Counted from the first letter of the stretch, positions 33,432 to 42,479 are shown. The stretch: DNA of 64,000 bases from Shimia_B sp038525525 (GCA_038525525.1 JBCBHO010000004.1:62001-126000), one strand, 5' to 3'. Notes: a model not told the origin generated them from the letters alone. Numbers and translations are program-made.

Positions 33432-34298
33432 TCACATTTTGGCCATACGCGCTTCGCGCAGGATGTTGAGATAGTTGGCCGCAAAGATCAGCGCAGCCCC
33501 CACGAAAACGAGCGCGTCGAGCGGTTCGGCGTAGAAGGCCATCCCGATGAGCGCGATCACCGGCAGGCGCACGAAGTCCACCGGCATCACAACCGACGCG
33601 GGCGCGAGCGAGAGCGCGGTCGTCAGGCAGAAATGCGCCACGAGCCCGGCGAGCCCGATGACGAGGAGCCAGGGCAGCGTGGCCGCCGAGGGGAACGCGA
33701 TATCGCCGTCAAAGCCCGCGCAGATCACGCCGAAGACCGCCTGCATCACGGTGAGGTAGAAGAGGATGCACGTGATCGTCTCCGTGCGTGTCAGCATCTT
33801 GGTGAAGATGGCCGACCCCGCAAAGCCGATGGCCGCCGCGGCCCCGATGACGATCCCGGGCTCCACGCTGGAGAAATCGGGGCGTGAGACGATGAGCACA
33901 CCGACAAAGCCCAGCGCGGCAAAGCCCACCTTGGGCCATGTGAGCCGCTCGCCGAGGAAGAGCGGCGCGAGGAGCAGCACCCAGATGGGGGAGGTGAATT
34001 CCAGCGCGAAGAGCTGCGCCAGCGGGATCAGCGTCAGCGCGTAAAACCAGCAGTTCTGCCCGAAGAAATGCGCGAGGTTGCGCACGGTATGGAGGCCGAG
34101 GTTGCGCCGATTGACCTCGCCCAGCGTGCCGGCGGCCCAGGCCACGCCCACGACGACCACGATCCCGAGAAACGAGCGGTACATCATGATCTCGAAGGTA
34201 TCGAGCTCGAAGCTCACCGCGCGCCCGGCCACGGCCATGGCGCTAAAGGAGACGATGGCACCGATCATCCAGACCGCGCCGCGTACGGTGTCGGTCAT
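33432..34298 (-). CDS. EamA-family (DMT) transporter
   Basis: The 288-residue protein has about ten hydrophobic segments and starts MTDTVRGAVWMIGAIVSFSAMAVAGRAVSFELDTFEIMMYRS, followed by LGLHTVRNLAHFFGQNCWFYALTLIPLAQLFALEFTSPIWVLLLAPLFLGERLTW, the hallmark EamA core. A GTG 15 bases upstream also fits the frame; the ATG at 34298 gives the usual start. It lies beside the frameshifted secreted protein gene. Metabolite export is likely, substrate unknown. It is distinct from the EamA protein at 31201 (low visible similarity). Confidence 0.87.
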   Translation of the reverse strand: MTDTVRGAVWMIGAIVSFSAMAVAGRAVSFELDTFEIMMYRSFLGIVVVVGVAWAAGTLGEVNRRNLGLHTVRNLAHFFGQNCWFYALTLIPLAQLFALEFTSPIWVLLLAPLFLGERLTWPKVGFAALGFVGVLIVSRPDFSSVEPGIVIGAAAAIGFAGSAIFTKMLTRTETITCILFYLTVMQAVFGVICAGFDGDIAFPSAATLPWLLVIGLAGLVAHFCLTTALSLAPASVVMPVDFVRLPVIALIGMAFYAEPLDALVFVGAALIFAANYLNILREARMAKM

Positions 34299-34326
34299 GC
34301 TCGCCGCATCCACTGCGCGGGGGCGC

Positions 34327-34681
34327 TCAGTCGTCTTTCCAAATGCAGCACCCCTTCATGGGCAGATCCCCGGCGGACGTGGGCACTGCGAACTCGATGG
34401 AGATATCCGTCTCGATCGTCAGGAACGGACAGGCCTCCTCGGTGATGTAGACATCCCAGGTCTGGCGCATCGTCGTCATGGTGAGGCGCTGAAAGCCGGT
34501 GGGGCGCTCCGTCAGCGCGGGCTCAAAGCTGTAGCGCCCGTCTCCCAGATAATCGAAAGAGCCGCTGCCATCCTCGATGACAGACATGAAACCCGGCGCC
34601 GTGCCCATGCAAATGAGGCGGCTCGCGTGGGCATGGGCTCGAGGCGAGGAGGGCTATGGCAAGGAGGGACAGGATACGCAT
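34327..34681 (-). pseudogene. Secreted small protein with signal peptide split by a frameshift
   Basis: A signal peptide is encoded from the ATG at 34681 (MRILSLLAIALLASSP), and the mature part is in a different frame (SRLICMGTAPGFMSVIEDGSGSFDYLGDG to GCCIWKDD, ending 34327). Removing one base, the A at plus-strand 34633, joins them to read LLASSP-AHA-SRLIC, a perfect signal-peptidase site. In the given sequence only the internal ATG at 34608 opens the mature frame, as a 93-residue ORF without signal peptide. It is either a real single-base mutation or a sequencing error. Function unknown; mature chain has four cysteines. Confidence 0.6.
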
Positions 34682-34743
34682 GCCCGGAAAATGGCCGAAA
34701 CGGCCCGGATGCCAAATCACGGCCCCGTCAGGTCGCCGCGCTG

Positions 34744-36300
34744 TCACTCCCACTCGATGGTGCCCGGCGGCTTGGAGGTGATGTCGTAGGTCACGCGGTT
34801 GATGCCGCGCACTTCGTTTATGATGCGCGTGGCTGTTTCGCCGAGGAAGTCGTGGCTGAACGGGTAGTAATCCGCCGTCATACCGTCGACGCTCGTCACC
34901 GCGCGGAGCGCGCAGGCGAAGTCATAGGTGCGGCCGTCGCCCATGACGCCCACCGTGCGCACGGGCAGGATCGCCACGAAGGCCTGCCAGATCTCGTCGT
35001 AGAGCCCGTGCTTCCGGATCTGGTCGATATAGACGGCGTCGGCCTCGCGGAGGATGTCGAGCTTCTCGCGCGTGATCACCCCGGGGCAGCGGATGGCGAG
35101 GCCCGGGCCAGGGAAGGGATGGCGCCCGATGAAGCTGTCGGGCAGGCCCAGCTCGCGGCCCAAGGCGCGCACCTCGTCCTTGAAGAGCTCGCGGAGCGGC
35201 TCCACGAGCTTCAGCCCCATCTTCTCCGGCAGCCCGCCCACGTTGTGATGGCTTTTGATCGTCACGGAGGGCCCGCCGGAAAAGCTCACGCTCTCGATCA
35301 CATCCGGGTAGAGCGTGCCCTGTGCGAGGAAAGCTGCGCCCTCGATCTCGTCAGCGTGCTTCTGGAAGACGTCGATGAAGAGGCGACCGATGGTCTTTCG
35401 TTTCTCCTCGGGGTCGCTCACGCCCTCAAGCGCGCCGAGGAAGAGATCGCTCTCGTCGGCATGGATGAGGGGAATGTTGTAGGCATCGCGGAACATGCCC
35501 ACCACTTCCTCGGCCTCGTTCTTCCTGAGGAGCCCGTGGTCGACGAAAACGCAGGTAAGCTGGTCTCCGATGGCTTCGTGGAGCAGCACCGCGGCCACGG
35601 ACGAATCCACCCCGCCAGAAAGCCCGCAGATCACCTTGCCGTCGCCCACCTGCTCGCGGATGAGGCGCACGGCCTCCTCTCGGTAGGCGCCCATGGTCCA
35701 GTCGCCGGTGAAGCCTGCGAGCTTCACGAAGTTCTCATAGAGCGTGCGGCCATTGGGCGTGTGGTGCACCTCGGGGTGAAACTGCACGGCGAAGAACTTG
35801 CGCGCGAGGTCCGCGGTGATCGCGAAAGGCGCGTTGGGCGAGGTGCCATAGACCTCGAAGCCCGGCGCGATCTCGGCCACGTGGTCCCCGTGGGACATCC
35901 AGACCTGCTCGCGGTCCTCGAGGAACCAGCCGGTGAGGAGGTCGATGCGGTCCTCGGAGGGCGTCACATAGGCCCGTCCGAACTCCGCCGTGCCATGCCC
36001 GCGCTCCACGCGCCCGCCGAGCATGTGCATCATGACCTGTTGACCGTAGCAGATGCCCAGGATCGGCACGCCAAGCTCGAAGACCGACGCGGGGGGCTGC
36101 GGCGCGTCCGCGTCCATGACGCTTGCGGGACCGCCGGAAAAGATCACCGCCTTCGGCGCAAACTCGGCGAGGAACGCCTCCGTCACCTTCTGGAAGGGAT
36201 GGATCTCGCAATAGACGTTCAGCTCCCGCAGGCGGCGCGCGATCAGCTGCGTGACCTGGGAGCCGAAATCGATGATGAGCAGGCGGTCATGTTGGTCCAT
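34744..36300 (-). CDS. guaA: GuaA, GMP synthase (glutamine-hydrolysing)
   Basis: GuaA converts XMP to GMP using glutamine and ATP. The N-terminal amidotransferase domain has the catalytic cysteine in GVPILGICYGQQVMMHML and the His/Glu of VQFHPEVHHTP. The ATP pyrophosphatase domain has the P-loop VICGLSGGVDSSVAAVLLHEA. The C-terminus (RVTYDITSKPPGTIEWE) is the standard XMP-binding ending. All 518 residues are present. It is divergent from the MttB-family gene. Confidence 0.97.
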   Translation of the reverse strand: MDQHDRLLIIDFGSQVTQLIARRLRELNVYCEIHPFQKVTEAFLAEFAPKAVIFSGGPASVMDADAPQPPASVFELGVPILGICYGQQVMMHMLGGRVERGHGTAEFGRAYVTPSEDRIDLLTGWFLEDREQVWMSHGDHVAEIAPGFEVYGTSPNAPFAITADLARKFFAVQFHPEVHHTPNGRTLYENFVKLAGFTGDWTMGAYREEAVRLIREQVGDGKVICGLSGGVDSSVAAVLLHEAIGDQLTCVFVDHGLLRKNEAEEVVGMFRDAYNIPLIHADESDLFLGALEGVSDPEEKRKTIGRLFIDVFQKHADEIEGAAFLAQGTLYPDVIESVSFSGGPSVTIKSHHNVGGLPEKMGLKLVEPLRELFKDEVRALGRELGLPDSFIGRHPFPGPGLAIRCPGVITREKLDILREADAVYIDQIRKHGLYDEIWQAFVAILPVRTVGVMGDGRTYDFACALRAVTSVDGMTADYYPFSHDFLGETATRIINEVRGINRVTYDITSKPPGTIEWE

Positions 36301-36438
36301 GTCCCGCCTTTACGCGCGGCCCTGCGGGTGCGCAACGGGCGGCATTTCGCTCTGCGCCGCCATTGGTCGTTTTTCGGCCCGCGTGCCGCCCGCGAAGGCA
36401 CTAGCCTATGGTCAGTCAGAGAAGGGGAGCCGCCCGCC

Positions 36439-37986
36439 ATGAAAGATGCACCCACCGGAGCCCGCCGCGGTCGCGGAGGAGGGGGGGCCGCCCGGCGCGC
36501 CGCGCGGACGGGTGTCAGGCTCGAGGCGGCGCGCTTCATCGAGCGCAATATCCCTGTTGTCGATCTGCTGAGCACCGAGGCGCTCGACATCATCGAGGAC
36601 CGCGCCGAGGAGGTGCTCGAGGAGATCGGGGTGGCCTTCGTCGAGAACCCTGCGGCGCTCGCGCGCTGGAAAGAGGTGGGCGCCGATGTTCAGGGCGAGC
36701 GGGTGCGGTTGCCGCGCGGGCTCGCACGCAAGCTCTGCGCCACGGCGCCTGCGCGCTTCACCCAGCACGCGCGCAATCCCGAGCGCGCGGTGGAGATCGG
36801 CGGCAAGAGCCTCGTCTGCGCCCCGGTCTACGGCCCGCCCTTCGTGCGCGACGCCGCAGGGGGCCGCCGCTACGCCACCATGGCCGATTTCGAGACCTTC
36901 GTGAAACTCGGCTACATGTCGAAATGGCTGCACCATTCCGGCGGCACCGTCTGCGAACCGACGGATATCGCCGTCAACAAGCGCCATCTCGACATGCTGC
37001 GCGCCCACATGACGCTTTCGGACAAGCCGTTCATGGGCTCTGTGACCGAGCCCAGCCGCGCGCGGGACAGCGTGGAGATGTGCGAGATCCTCTTCGGCAA
37101 GGATTTCGTGGCCCAGAACACGGTGATGACCTCGCTCATCAACATCAACTCGCCGCTCACCTTCGATGCGACGATGATGGGCGCGCTCGAGGTCTATGCC
37201 GCCGCAGGGCAGGCCTGCATCGTGTCGCCCTTCATCGTGGGCGGGGCCATGGCGCCGGTCTCCGTGGCGGGCACGCTCGTGCAGGTGCTGGCCGAGGTCA
37301 TGGCCGGCATCGCCTTCAGCCAGCTCATCCGCCCCGGCGCGCCCGTGATCTTCGGCACCTTCGTCACCTCGATCGACATGGGAAGCGGGGCGCCGACCTT
37401 CGGCACGCCCGAGGCCTCCCAGATCCTCTACGGCGCGGGCCAGCTCGCCAGGCGCATGGGGCTACCCTTCCGCTCGGGCGGCGGGCTTTGCGGCTCGAAG
37501 CTGCCGGATGCGCAGGCCGCCTACGAGACCGCAAACACGCTCAACGCCGCGCTCATGGGTGGGGTGAACTTCATGCTTCATTCCTGTGGCTGGCTGGAGG
37601 GCGGGCTGGTCTCCAGTTTCGAGAAATTCGTGATGGATGCCGATCAGCTCGGCACGCTGCACAAGATGGCCGCCGGCGTGACGCACGACGAAAACGCGCT
37701 CGCCATGGACGCGCTGCGCGAGGTGGGTCCCGGCGGGCATTACCTCGACGCAGCCCATACCCACGCGAACTACAAGGAGGCGTTCTGGCGCTCCGAAGTC
37801 TTCGATTACAAGCCCTTCGAGACTTGGGCCGACGAAGGCGCGCGCGATACCCAGATGCTGGCCACCGCGCGCGTGGAAAAGCTCCTCGCCGCCTACGAGG
37901 CCCCGGCGCTTGATCCGGCCATCAACGAGGCGCTCAACGCCTACGTGACGGAGAAAAAGGCCTCCATGCCAGACGCCTTCGTCTGA
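36439..37986 (+). CDS. MttB-family (non-pyrrolysine) methyltransferase
   Basis: The 515-residue protein belongs to the trimethylamine methyltransferase (MttB) superfamily: LLSTEALDIIEDRAEEVLEEIGVAF at the start, then HHSGGTVCEPTDIAVN, and TPEASQILYGAGQLARRMGLPFRSGGGLCGSKLPDAQAAYE. No UAG codon interrupts it, so it is the pyrrolysine-lacking branch, whose characterised members demethylate glycine betaine or related quaternary amines and transfer the methyl to a corrinoid protein. No corrinoid protein gene is adjacent. A glycine- and arginine-rich N-terminal 25 residues is unusual. The ATG at 36439 follows GGGGAG; the open frame upstream is antisense to guaA. Confidence 0.9.
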   Translation: MKDAPTGARRGRGGGGAARRAARTGVRLEAARFIERNIPVVDLLSTEALDIIEDRAEEVLEEIGVAFVENPAALARWKEVGADVQGERVRLPRGLARKLCATAPARFTQHARNPERAVEIGGKSLVCAPVYGPPFVRDAAGGRRYATMADFETFVKLGYMSKWLHHSGGTVCEPTDIAVNKRHLDMLRAHMTLSDKPFMGSVTEPSRARDSVEMCEILFGKDFVAQNTVMTSLININSPLTFDATMMGALEVYAAAGQACIVSPFIVGGAMAPVSVAGTLVQVLAEVMAGIAFSQLIRPGAPVIFGTFVTSIDMGSGAPTFGTPEASQILYGAGQLARRMGLPFRSGGGLCGSKLPDAQAAYETANTLNAALMGGVNFMLHSCGWLEGGLVSSFEKFVMDADQLGTLHKMAAGVTHDENALAMDALREVGPGGHYLDAAHTHANYKEAFWRSEVFDYKPFETWADEGARDTQMLATARVEKLLAAYEAPALDPAINEALNAYVTEKKASMPDAFV

Positions 37987-37989
37987 CGA

Positions 37990-38286
37990 TCACACCTTGG
38001 CGTCCCGCGCTGCGCCGAGGAGCGCGGCCTCACCCATGAGTGCGATGAGCACGTCGATGTGGCGGCCGATAGTGTAGCTGCCGTCGCCGCTTTCTCGGGC
38101 GTCGTTGTATCCCGCCTCGATCTCCATGAGCCGCATGGCGGCCTCCGTGGGCCCCGGCGCGCGGGGCGTGCCGAGGATCTTCCGCAGGTGGCGGCTTCTG
38201 TCGTAATCGAGGAGCCCGTGCCGCGCAGCAGAGATCAGAAGCCGGGGACGGGAGAGTGTGGACAGACGTGTGTATACATCTTGCAT
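37990..38286 (-). CDS. DUF6477-like small protein
   Basis: This 98-residue protein (VYTRLSTLSRPRLLISAARHGLLDYDRSRHLRKILG and EIEAGYNDARESGDGSYTIGRHIDVLIALMGEAALL) resembles a Rhodobacteraceae-restricted family of unknown function (annotated DUF6477). It is mostly helical and basic in the first half. AAGGAGG lies ~10 bases upstream of the ATG, a strong ribosome site. It is divergent from a DUF6456-like gene across a 251-base spacer and ends 4 bases from the mttB-family stop. Family assignment is from memory. Confidence 0.75.
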   Translation of the reverse strand: MQDVYTRLSTLSRPRLLISAARHGLLDYDRSRHLRKILGTPRAPGPTEAAMRLMEIEAGYNDARESGDGSYTIGRHIDVLIALMGEAALLGAARDAKV

Positions 38287-38419
38287 GGGTTGCGGACCTC
38301 CTTGCTATTCGAGGACCATCCCACAATCTATGGATGTGTTGCGCGCTCCCCTGAAATAGCGAGCGGTCAAGTCATAAGCGATTACAATTTGTCGCGAATG
38401 CTGCGGGTATCAGCGATCA

Positions 38420-38434
38420 TTAACCAATCGGTAA
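38420..38434 (+). promoter_or_regulatory. CtrA-type box with one mismatch
   Basis: TTAACCAATCGGTAA fits TTAA-N7-TTAA with a single mismatch in the second half (GTAA). It is in the spacer between divergent DUF6477-like and DUF6456-like genes, 104 bases upstream of the latter. CtrA control of both genes is possible. Confidence 0.45.
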
Positions 38435-38537
38435 GGAATACATCTCTAGGTTGATTCCCGTGACGGTCAAGGGCGCGTCTCAAGCAGGCGCCTGTCCATG
38501 ACCTTGGGGAAAAGTTTGGGAATAGGGGGCGGTGCTG

Positions 38538-39671
38538 ATGCATCTCGCCGGTAAAGACGTGGATGAGGCGGGCCTGCCGCCATGGCTGCCAGAGCCAGCG
38601 CGGCACTACCTTTTTCACACCGAAGCCGGGCTCTCGATCCGAGCCGTGGCGCGGCGCGCGGGCGTTCACGCCTCCACTGTGCTCCGCCAGGTCCAGCGCT
38701 TTGAGCAGCGCCGGGACGATCCGCTGATAGACGAAGGACTGCGCCGCTTGGGGTGGTCCCATTTTCGAAAGTCAGACGGAAAGGATCCGATCAAGATGCC
38801 CCAAGCCGCGCTCAGCCTTGTTCCCGACGCAGACGCCGCGCCCTCCGAGGCGCTCATCGCCCGCGAAGGCCGCCGCATCCTGCGCCGTCTTTGCGAGACG
38901 GGGGCCGTGCTCGCGGTGGCCCGGGAGATGGAGAAGGCCGTCGTCGTCCGCGATACCGCCGATGGCGGGACGACAAAGACCGCCGTCGTCGACCGCCCCG
39001 TGGCTCAGGCCATGGCGCTGAAGGACTGGATCGCCTGCGCCGCGCCCGAAGCCCGCATCGCGCGCTATCGCATCACGCAGGCCGGCCGCGCGGCGCTCAA
39101 GCGGCTTCTGGCCGAGCAGGAGAACCGGAAGGCGGGCTTCGCGGAGGCGCAAAGCCCCTTCGCCGCGCAACATCGCGACTGGGCCGAGCGTGACGTCATG
39201 GAGGAGGGCGAGACGCGCCCGCGCCGGCTCCGCTACAACCTCGCCGAAAGCCCGCTCGCCGCACTGGCCCGCCGCAAGGATCGGGACGGCACGCCGTTTC
39301 TCTCCGACGATCTCGTGGCCGCGGGCGAGCGCCTGCGTGAGGATTTCGAGCTGGCACAGATGGGTCCGCGCGTGGCGCAGAACTGGGATCGCTTCCTCAC
39401 CGGCGGCCATGACGGCAGCTTCACCTCCACAGATGGCCTCGGCGGCCCCGAGGCGGCGCGCGCCCGCGTGCAGGACGCGCTCGCCGATCTCGGCCCGGGG
39501 CTCGGCGACGTGGCGCTGCGCTGCTGCTGCTTCCTCGAAGGGCTCGAGACCGCGGAAAAGCGCATGGGATGGTCGGCGCGCTCCGGCAAGATCGTGCTGC
39601 GCATCGCGCTGGGGCGTCTCATGGACCACTACGCGCGCCGCCACGGAAAGTATGGCCCGATGATCGGCTAG
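38538..39671 (+). CDS. DUF6456-like helix-turn-helix protein
   Basis: This protein of 377 residues (from the ATG at 38538; a GTG at 38532 adds two) has a helix-turn-helix-like N-terminus (GLSIRAVARRAGVHASTVLRQVQRFEQRRDDPLIDEGLRRLG) and a C-terminal domain with PLAALARRKDRDGTPFLSDDLVAAGERLREDFELAQMGPRVAQNWDRF, the block that defines the DUF6456 family in Rhodobacteraceae. It looks like a DNA-binding regulator of unknown target. GGGGGC-rich sequence lies ~8 bases upstream of the ATG. A near-CtrA box is in its promoter region. Confidence 0.75.
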   Translation: MHLAGKDVDEAGLPPWLPEPARHYLFHTEAGLSIRAVARRAGVHASTVLRQVQRFEQRRDDPLIDEGLRRLGWSHFRKSDGKDPIKMPQAALSLVPDADAAPSEALIAREGRRILRRLCETGAVLAVAREMEKAVVVRDTADGGTTKTAVVDRPVAQAMALKDWIACAAPEARIARYRITQAGRAALKRLLAEQENRKAGFAEAQSPFAAQHRDWAERDVMEEGETRPRRLRYNLAESPLAALARRKDRDGTPFLSDDLVAAGERLREDFELAQMGPRVAQNWDRFLTGGHDGSFTSTDGLGGPEAARARVQDALADLGPGLGDVALRCCCFLEGLETAEKRMGWSARSGKIVLRIALGRLMDHYARRHGKYGPMIG

Positions 39672-39846
39672 AGCAGCAGGGTTTTAGACGTGGATCGCGG
39701 GCGTCGCGGCGCCCGCGTGATCCCATGTCCGCGGGCGCAAAGGCGGCGTCCATGCGTCCGGCGCATTGCCGCATCCCTGCCGGATTCATGGACAATATCA
39801 GTGCACTGGCTTACCTCGGGGGAAAGCCAAGCCTGAAAGGACGCCC

Positions 39847-40839
39847 ATGCGCGACCTCGCACCGCCAAAGCTCAAGACCCGCGACATCACGGACCGCGTG
39901 CAGCGCCACCCGGAAAAGCAGCGCGGCCCCGACAACCCGCAGCCCAAGAAGCCGGACTGGATCCGCGTGAAGGCGCCCGTGGGCGAGGGCTACAAGCAGA
40001 CCCGCGAGATCATGCGGGAGAACAAGCTCACCACCGTCTGCGAAGAGGCTGGCTGCCCCAACATGGGAGAGTGCTGGAACCAGGGCCACGCCACCATGAT
40101 GATCATGGGCGAGGTCTGCACCCGCGCCTGCACCTTCTGCAATATCGCCACGGGCAAGCCGCCCGAGGATCTCGACCCGTTCGAGCCGGGCCGCGTGGCC
40201 TTGGCGGTCAAGAAGCTCGGCCTCAACCATGTCGTGGTGACCTCCGTGGACCGGGACGACGTGGAAGACGGCGGCGCCGCGCACTTCGCGCAGACGATCC
40301 GCGCCATCCGAAAGCAATCGCCCGACACGACCATTGAGATCCTCACGCCAGATTTTATCCGCTGCGATGACAAGGCCTTGGAGGTCGTCGTTGAAGCGAA
40401 GCCCGACGTCTTCAACCACAATCTGGAGACCGTGCCGGGCCTTTACCCGGAGGTGCGCCCGGGCGCGCGCTACTTCCATTCGCTCCGCCTCCTTCAGCGC
40501 GCAAAGGAGCTCGACCCCGCCATCTTCACCAAGTCCGGGATCATGGTGGGCCTCGGCGAGCGGGAGCAGGAGGTGACGCAGGTCATGGAAGACATGCGCG
40601 CCGCGGACATCGATTTTCTCACCATCGGCCAGTATCTCCAGCCCACGCCAAAGCACCACGCCGTGGACCGCTTCGTGACGCCCGAGGAGTTCGCCAGCTA
40701 CGAGAAGAGGGCGTGGAACAAGGGCTTTCTCATGGTCTCGTCGACACCGCTCACGCGCTCGAGCTACCACGCGGGCGATGACTTCGCGAAGCTCCGGGCC
40801 GCGCGCGAGGCAAAATTGGTGAAATCCGCCTCCAAGTAA
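39847..40839 (+). CDS. lipA: LipA, lipoyl synthase
   Basis: LipA inserts two sulfur atoms into octanoyl groups on pyruvate dehydrogenase-type E2 and H proteins. The auxiliary cluster cysteines are in CEEAGCPNMGECWN, and the radical-SAM cluster cysteines in MGEVCTRACTFCNIATG. The C-terminal RSSYHAGDDF carries the conserved serine that ligates the auxiliary cluster. The 330-residue length is normal; the ATG at 39847 follows AAAGGACGCCC. LipB is not in the window. Confidence 0.96.
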   Translation: MRDLAPPKLKTRDITDRVQRHPEKQRGPDNPQPKKPDWIRVKAPVGEGYKQTREIMRENKLTTVCEEAGCPNMGECWNQGHATMMIMGEVCTRACTFCNIATGKPPEDLDPFEPGRVALAVKKLGLNHVVVTSVDRDDVEDGGAAHFAQTIRAIRKQSPDTTIEILTPDFIRCDDKALEVVVEAKPDVFNHNLETVPGLYPEVRPGARYFHSLRLLQRAKELDPAIFTKSGIMVGLGEREQEVTQVMEDMRAADIDFLTIGQYLQPTPKHHAVDRFVTPEEFASYEKRAWNKGFLMVSSTPLTRSSYHAGDDFAKLRAAREAKLVKSASK

Positions 40840-40876
40840 GGCATGATCAATCCATTGCATCATCAATGGGTTAGAC

Positions 40877-41716
40877 ATGGACATTACATTTCTCACTTGG
40901 AACGTTGAGCACTTCAACGGCAAGAAAGGCGCTGAGAAGGCTGGCCGCGTGGCCCGCGTCATCGCGGAAATCGAGGCGCATGCGCCTGATGTCTTCGGCA
41001 TTCTCGAGGTGGAGGCGGCCACTGCCTTCGGCGCCCTTGCGGAGGCGCTGACGGACTACAATTTCCACCTGTCCGAGGGCACCCAGACGCAGGAGATCCT
41101 CATCGGCTGGCGCAAATCGCTGCGCGCCTTCGTGACCCAAAAGGGCGAATTCAAAGAGAACAACATCTATCTCCGCCCCGCCTCGCTCCTGACGATCTAT
41201 AGCGACGGGGGCCGCCCGATCCCCGTCCTCTTCGGGCATTTCAAATCCTCTCCCACGCCCGAAGGCTTCGGTCTTCGCGCGGCGATGGTGGAGAAAGTGG
41301 GCGCGCTCAAGAAGGCCATGGACAAGGCGGCGCCGACCTACGGGCTCGTGACAGCGCCCATGGTTTTCCTCGGCGATATCAATACGATGGGGCTCACCCT
41401 GACGGACTCGCCCGACGACATCCCTGAGGCCGACGAAATCGCGCGCATGGCCCGCCGCCTCGCGCGGCGCAATCTGCGCCCGCTGGTAAAATCGCACCCG
41501 GCCACCTTCTTTGACGGCAGCACGGGGACCTACGGCGAAAGCGACCTCGATCATATCTTCGCGGATGGCTCGGTCGAGGTGGTGCCCACCGATGGCCACG
41601 AGGCGCTCGTGGCGGGCTGGGCGCTGGAGCCCGAGGGGCCCGCGCGCGATGGCTGGATCGCGTCGATGTCTGACCATGCGCCGGTGGTGGCGACCCTGCG
41701 GTTTCCGACGGTCTAG
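40877..41716 (+). CDS. Endonuclease/exonuclease/phosphatase family protein
   Basis: The 279-residue protein has the EEP fold: it opens MDITFLTWNVEHFNG, contains ILEVE (the metal-binding glutamate), VFLGDINTMG (the DxN motif), and closes with SDLDHIFAD and SMSDHAPVVATLRF (the SDH motif). All four metal-site motifs are present, so it should be catalytic, but whether on DNA or on phosphoester metabolites is not clear. It stands 37 bases after lipA. It is not a typical exodeoxyribonuclease III in length or sequence. Confidence 0.85.
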   Translation: MDITFLTWNVEHFNGKKGAEKAGRVARVIAEIEAHAPDVFGILEVEAATAFGALAEALTDYNFHLSEGTQTQEILIGWRKSLRAFVTQKGEFKENNIYLRPASLLTIYSDGGRPIPVLFGHFKSSPTPEGFGLRAAMVEKVGALKKAMDKAAPTYGLVTAPMVFLGDINTMGLTLTDSPDDIPEADEIARMARRLARRNLRPLVKSHPATFFDGSTGTYGESDLDHIFADGSVEVVPTDGHEALVAGWALEPEGPARDGWIASMSDHAPVVATLRFPTV

Positions 41717-41751
41717 CGCGGGCGGGCCCGCGCCGCGGGCAGGGCGCAAGC

Positions 41752-41943
41752 CTATTTCGCGACCTCGATCGCCGGGCCTCGGCGCAGGTTTAGGTTCCGG
41801 TCTTCGAACTCGAGCCCGAGGAACTGCTCGAGCCCGATGATGACAGCCGCCGCGCCCGCCACGCCCAGCACGAGCAGCACCTTCCAGAACGGCGGCGGGT
41901 GCCGCACGATCCGCGCCATCCGCACGAGCCAGAGCGGGCCCAT
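41752..41943 (-). CDS. Small single-pass membrane protein next to hpt
   Basis: The 63-residue product has a basic N-terminus (MGPLWLVRMARIVRHPPPFWK) and one hydrophobic helix (VLLVLGVAGAAAVIIGLEQFL), then a short acidic/basic tail. Its start overlaps the hpt stop by one base (TGATG), which supports real translation coupling. No family is recognised. Confidence 0.6.
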   Translation of the reverse strand: MGPLWLVRMARIVRHPPPFWKVLLVLGVAGAAAVIIGLEQFLGLEFEDRNLNLRRGPAIEVAK

Positions 41944-42479
41944 CAGGTGAACCGGACCTTGCCGATGTGATCGAGGTTGCGGTTGCGCTGCGCGTAATCG
42001 ATCCCGTAGCCCACGACGAATTCATCGGGGATCTCGAAGCCGGTGTAATCGGCCTTGAAATCCACCTTGCGCCGGGACGGTTTGTCGAGAAGCGCGATGG
42101 TCCGCATGCGCTTCGGGTGCCGCGCCTTCAGGTGCCCCACGATGGCCTGCATCGTGTAACCGGTATCGACGATGTCTTCGACGACGAGCACGTCACGCGC
42201 TTCAATGGCGCCGCGCAAGTCCTTGAGAATGCGCACTTCGCCAGAGCTTTCCATGGCGTTGCCATAACTCGTCACCTCGATGAAGTCGACCTCGATGGGC
42301 AGCTCGAGCTCGCGCACGAGATCGGCGATGAAGATGAAGGAGCCCCGGAGGATGCCCACCACGACGAGCTTGTCGGTGTTGGTGAAGTCCCGCTCGATGG
42401 CCCGCGCCATCTCCTCGATCTTGGCGGCGATGCTCTTGGCGGAGATCATCTTGTCGATGACATAAGGTCGCTCTGTCAT
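41943..42479 (-). CDS. hpt: Hpt, hypoxanthine phosphoribosyltransferase
   Basis: Hpt salvages hypoxanthine and guanine with PRPP. The 178-residue protein carries the PRPP loop VLVVEDIVDTGYTMQAIVGHL, the upstream LVVVGILRGSFIFIADLVREL block, and the C-terminal base-binding FEIPDEFVVGYGIDYAQRNRNLDHI. These are characteristic of bacterial Hpt. It is divergent from the Coq10-like gene by 65 bases and co-directional with a small membrane protein gene. Confidence 0.95.
   Translation of the reverse strand: MTERPYVIDKMISAKSIAAKIEEMARAIERDFTNTDKLVVVGILRGSFIFIADLVRELELPIEVDFIEVTSYGNAMESSGEVRILKDLRGAIEARDVLVVEDIVDTGYTMQAIVGHLKARHPKRMRTIALLDKPSRRKVDFKADYTGFEIPDEFVVGYGIDYAQRNRNLDHIGKVRFT

Noticed and set aside
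34078..36438. Long upstream extension of the MttB-family frame
   Set aside because: Antisense to guaA and the small secreted-protein gene; the MttB family start is the ATG at 36439.
36439..37986. A pyrrolysine (in-frame UAG) codon in the MttB-family gene
   Set aside because: The frame is open without any UAG, so the protein does not contain pyrrolysine.
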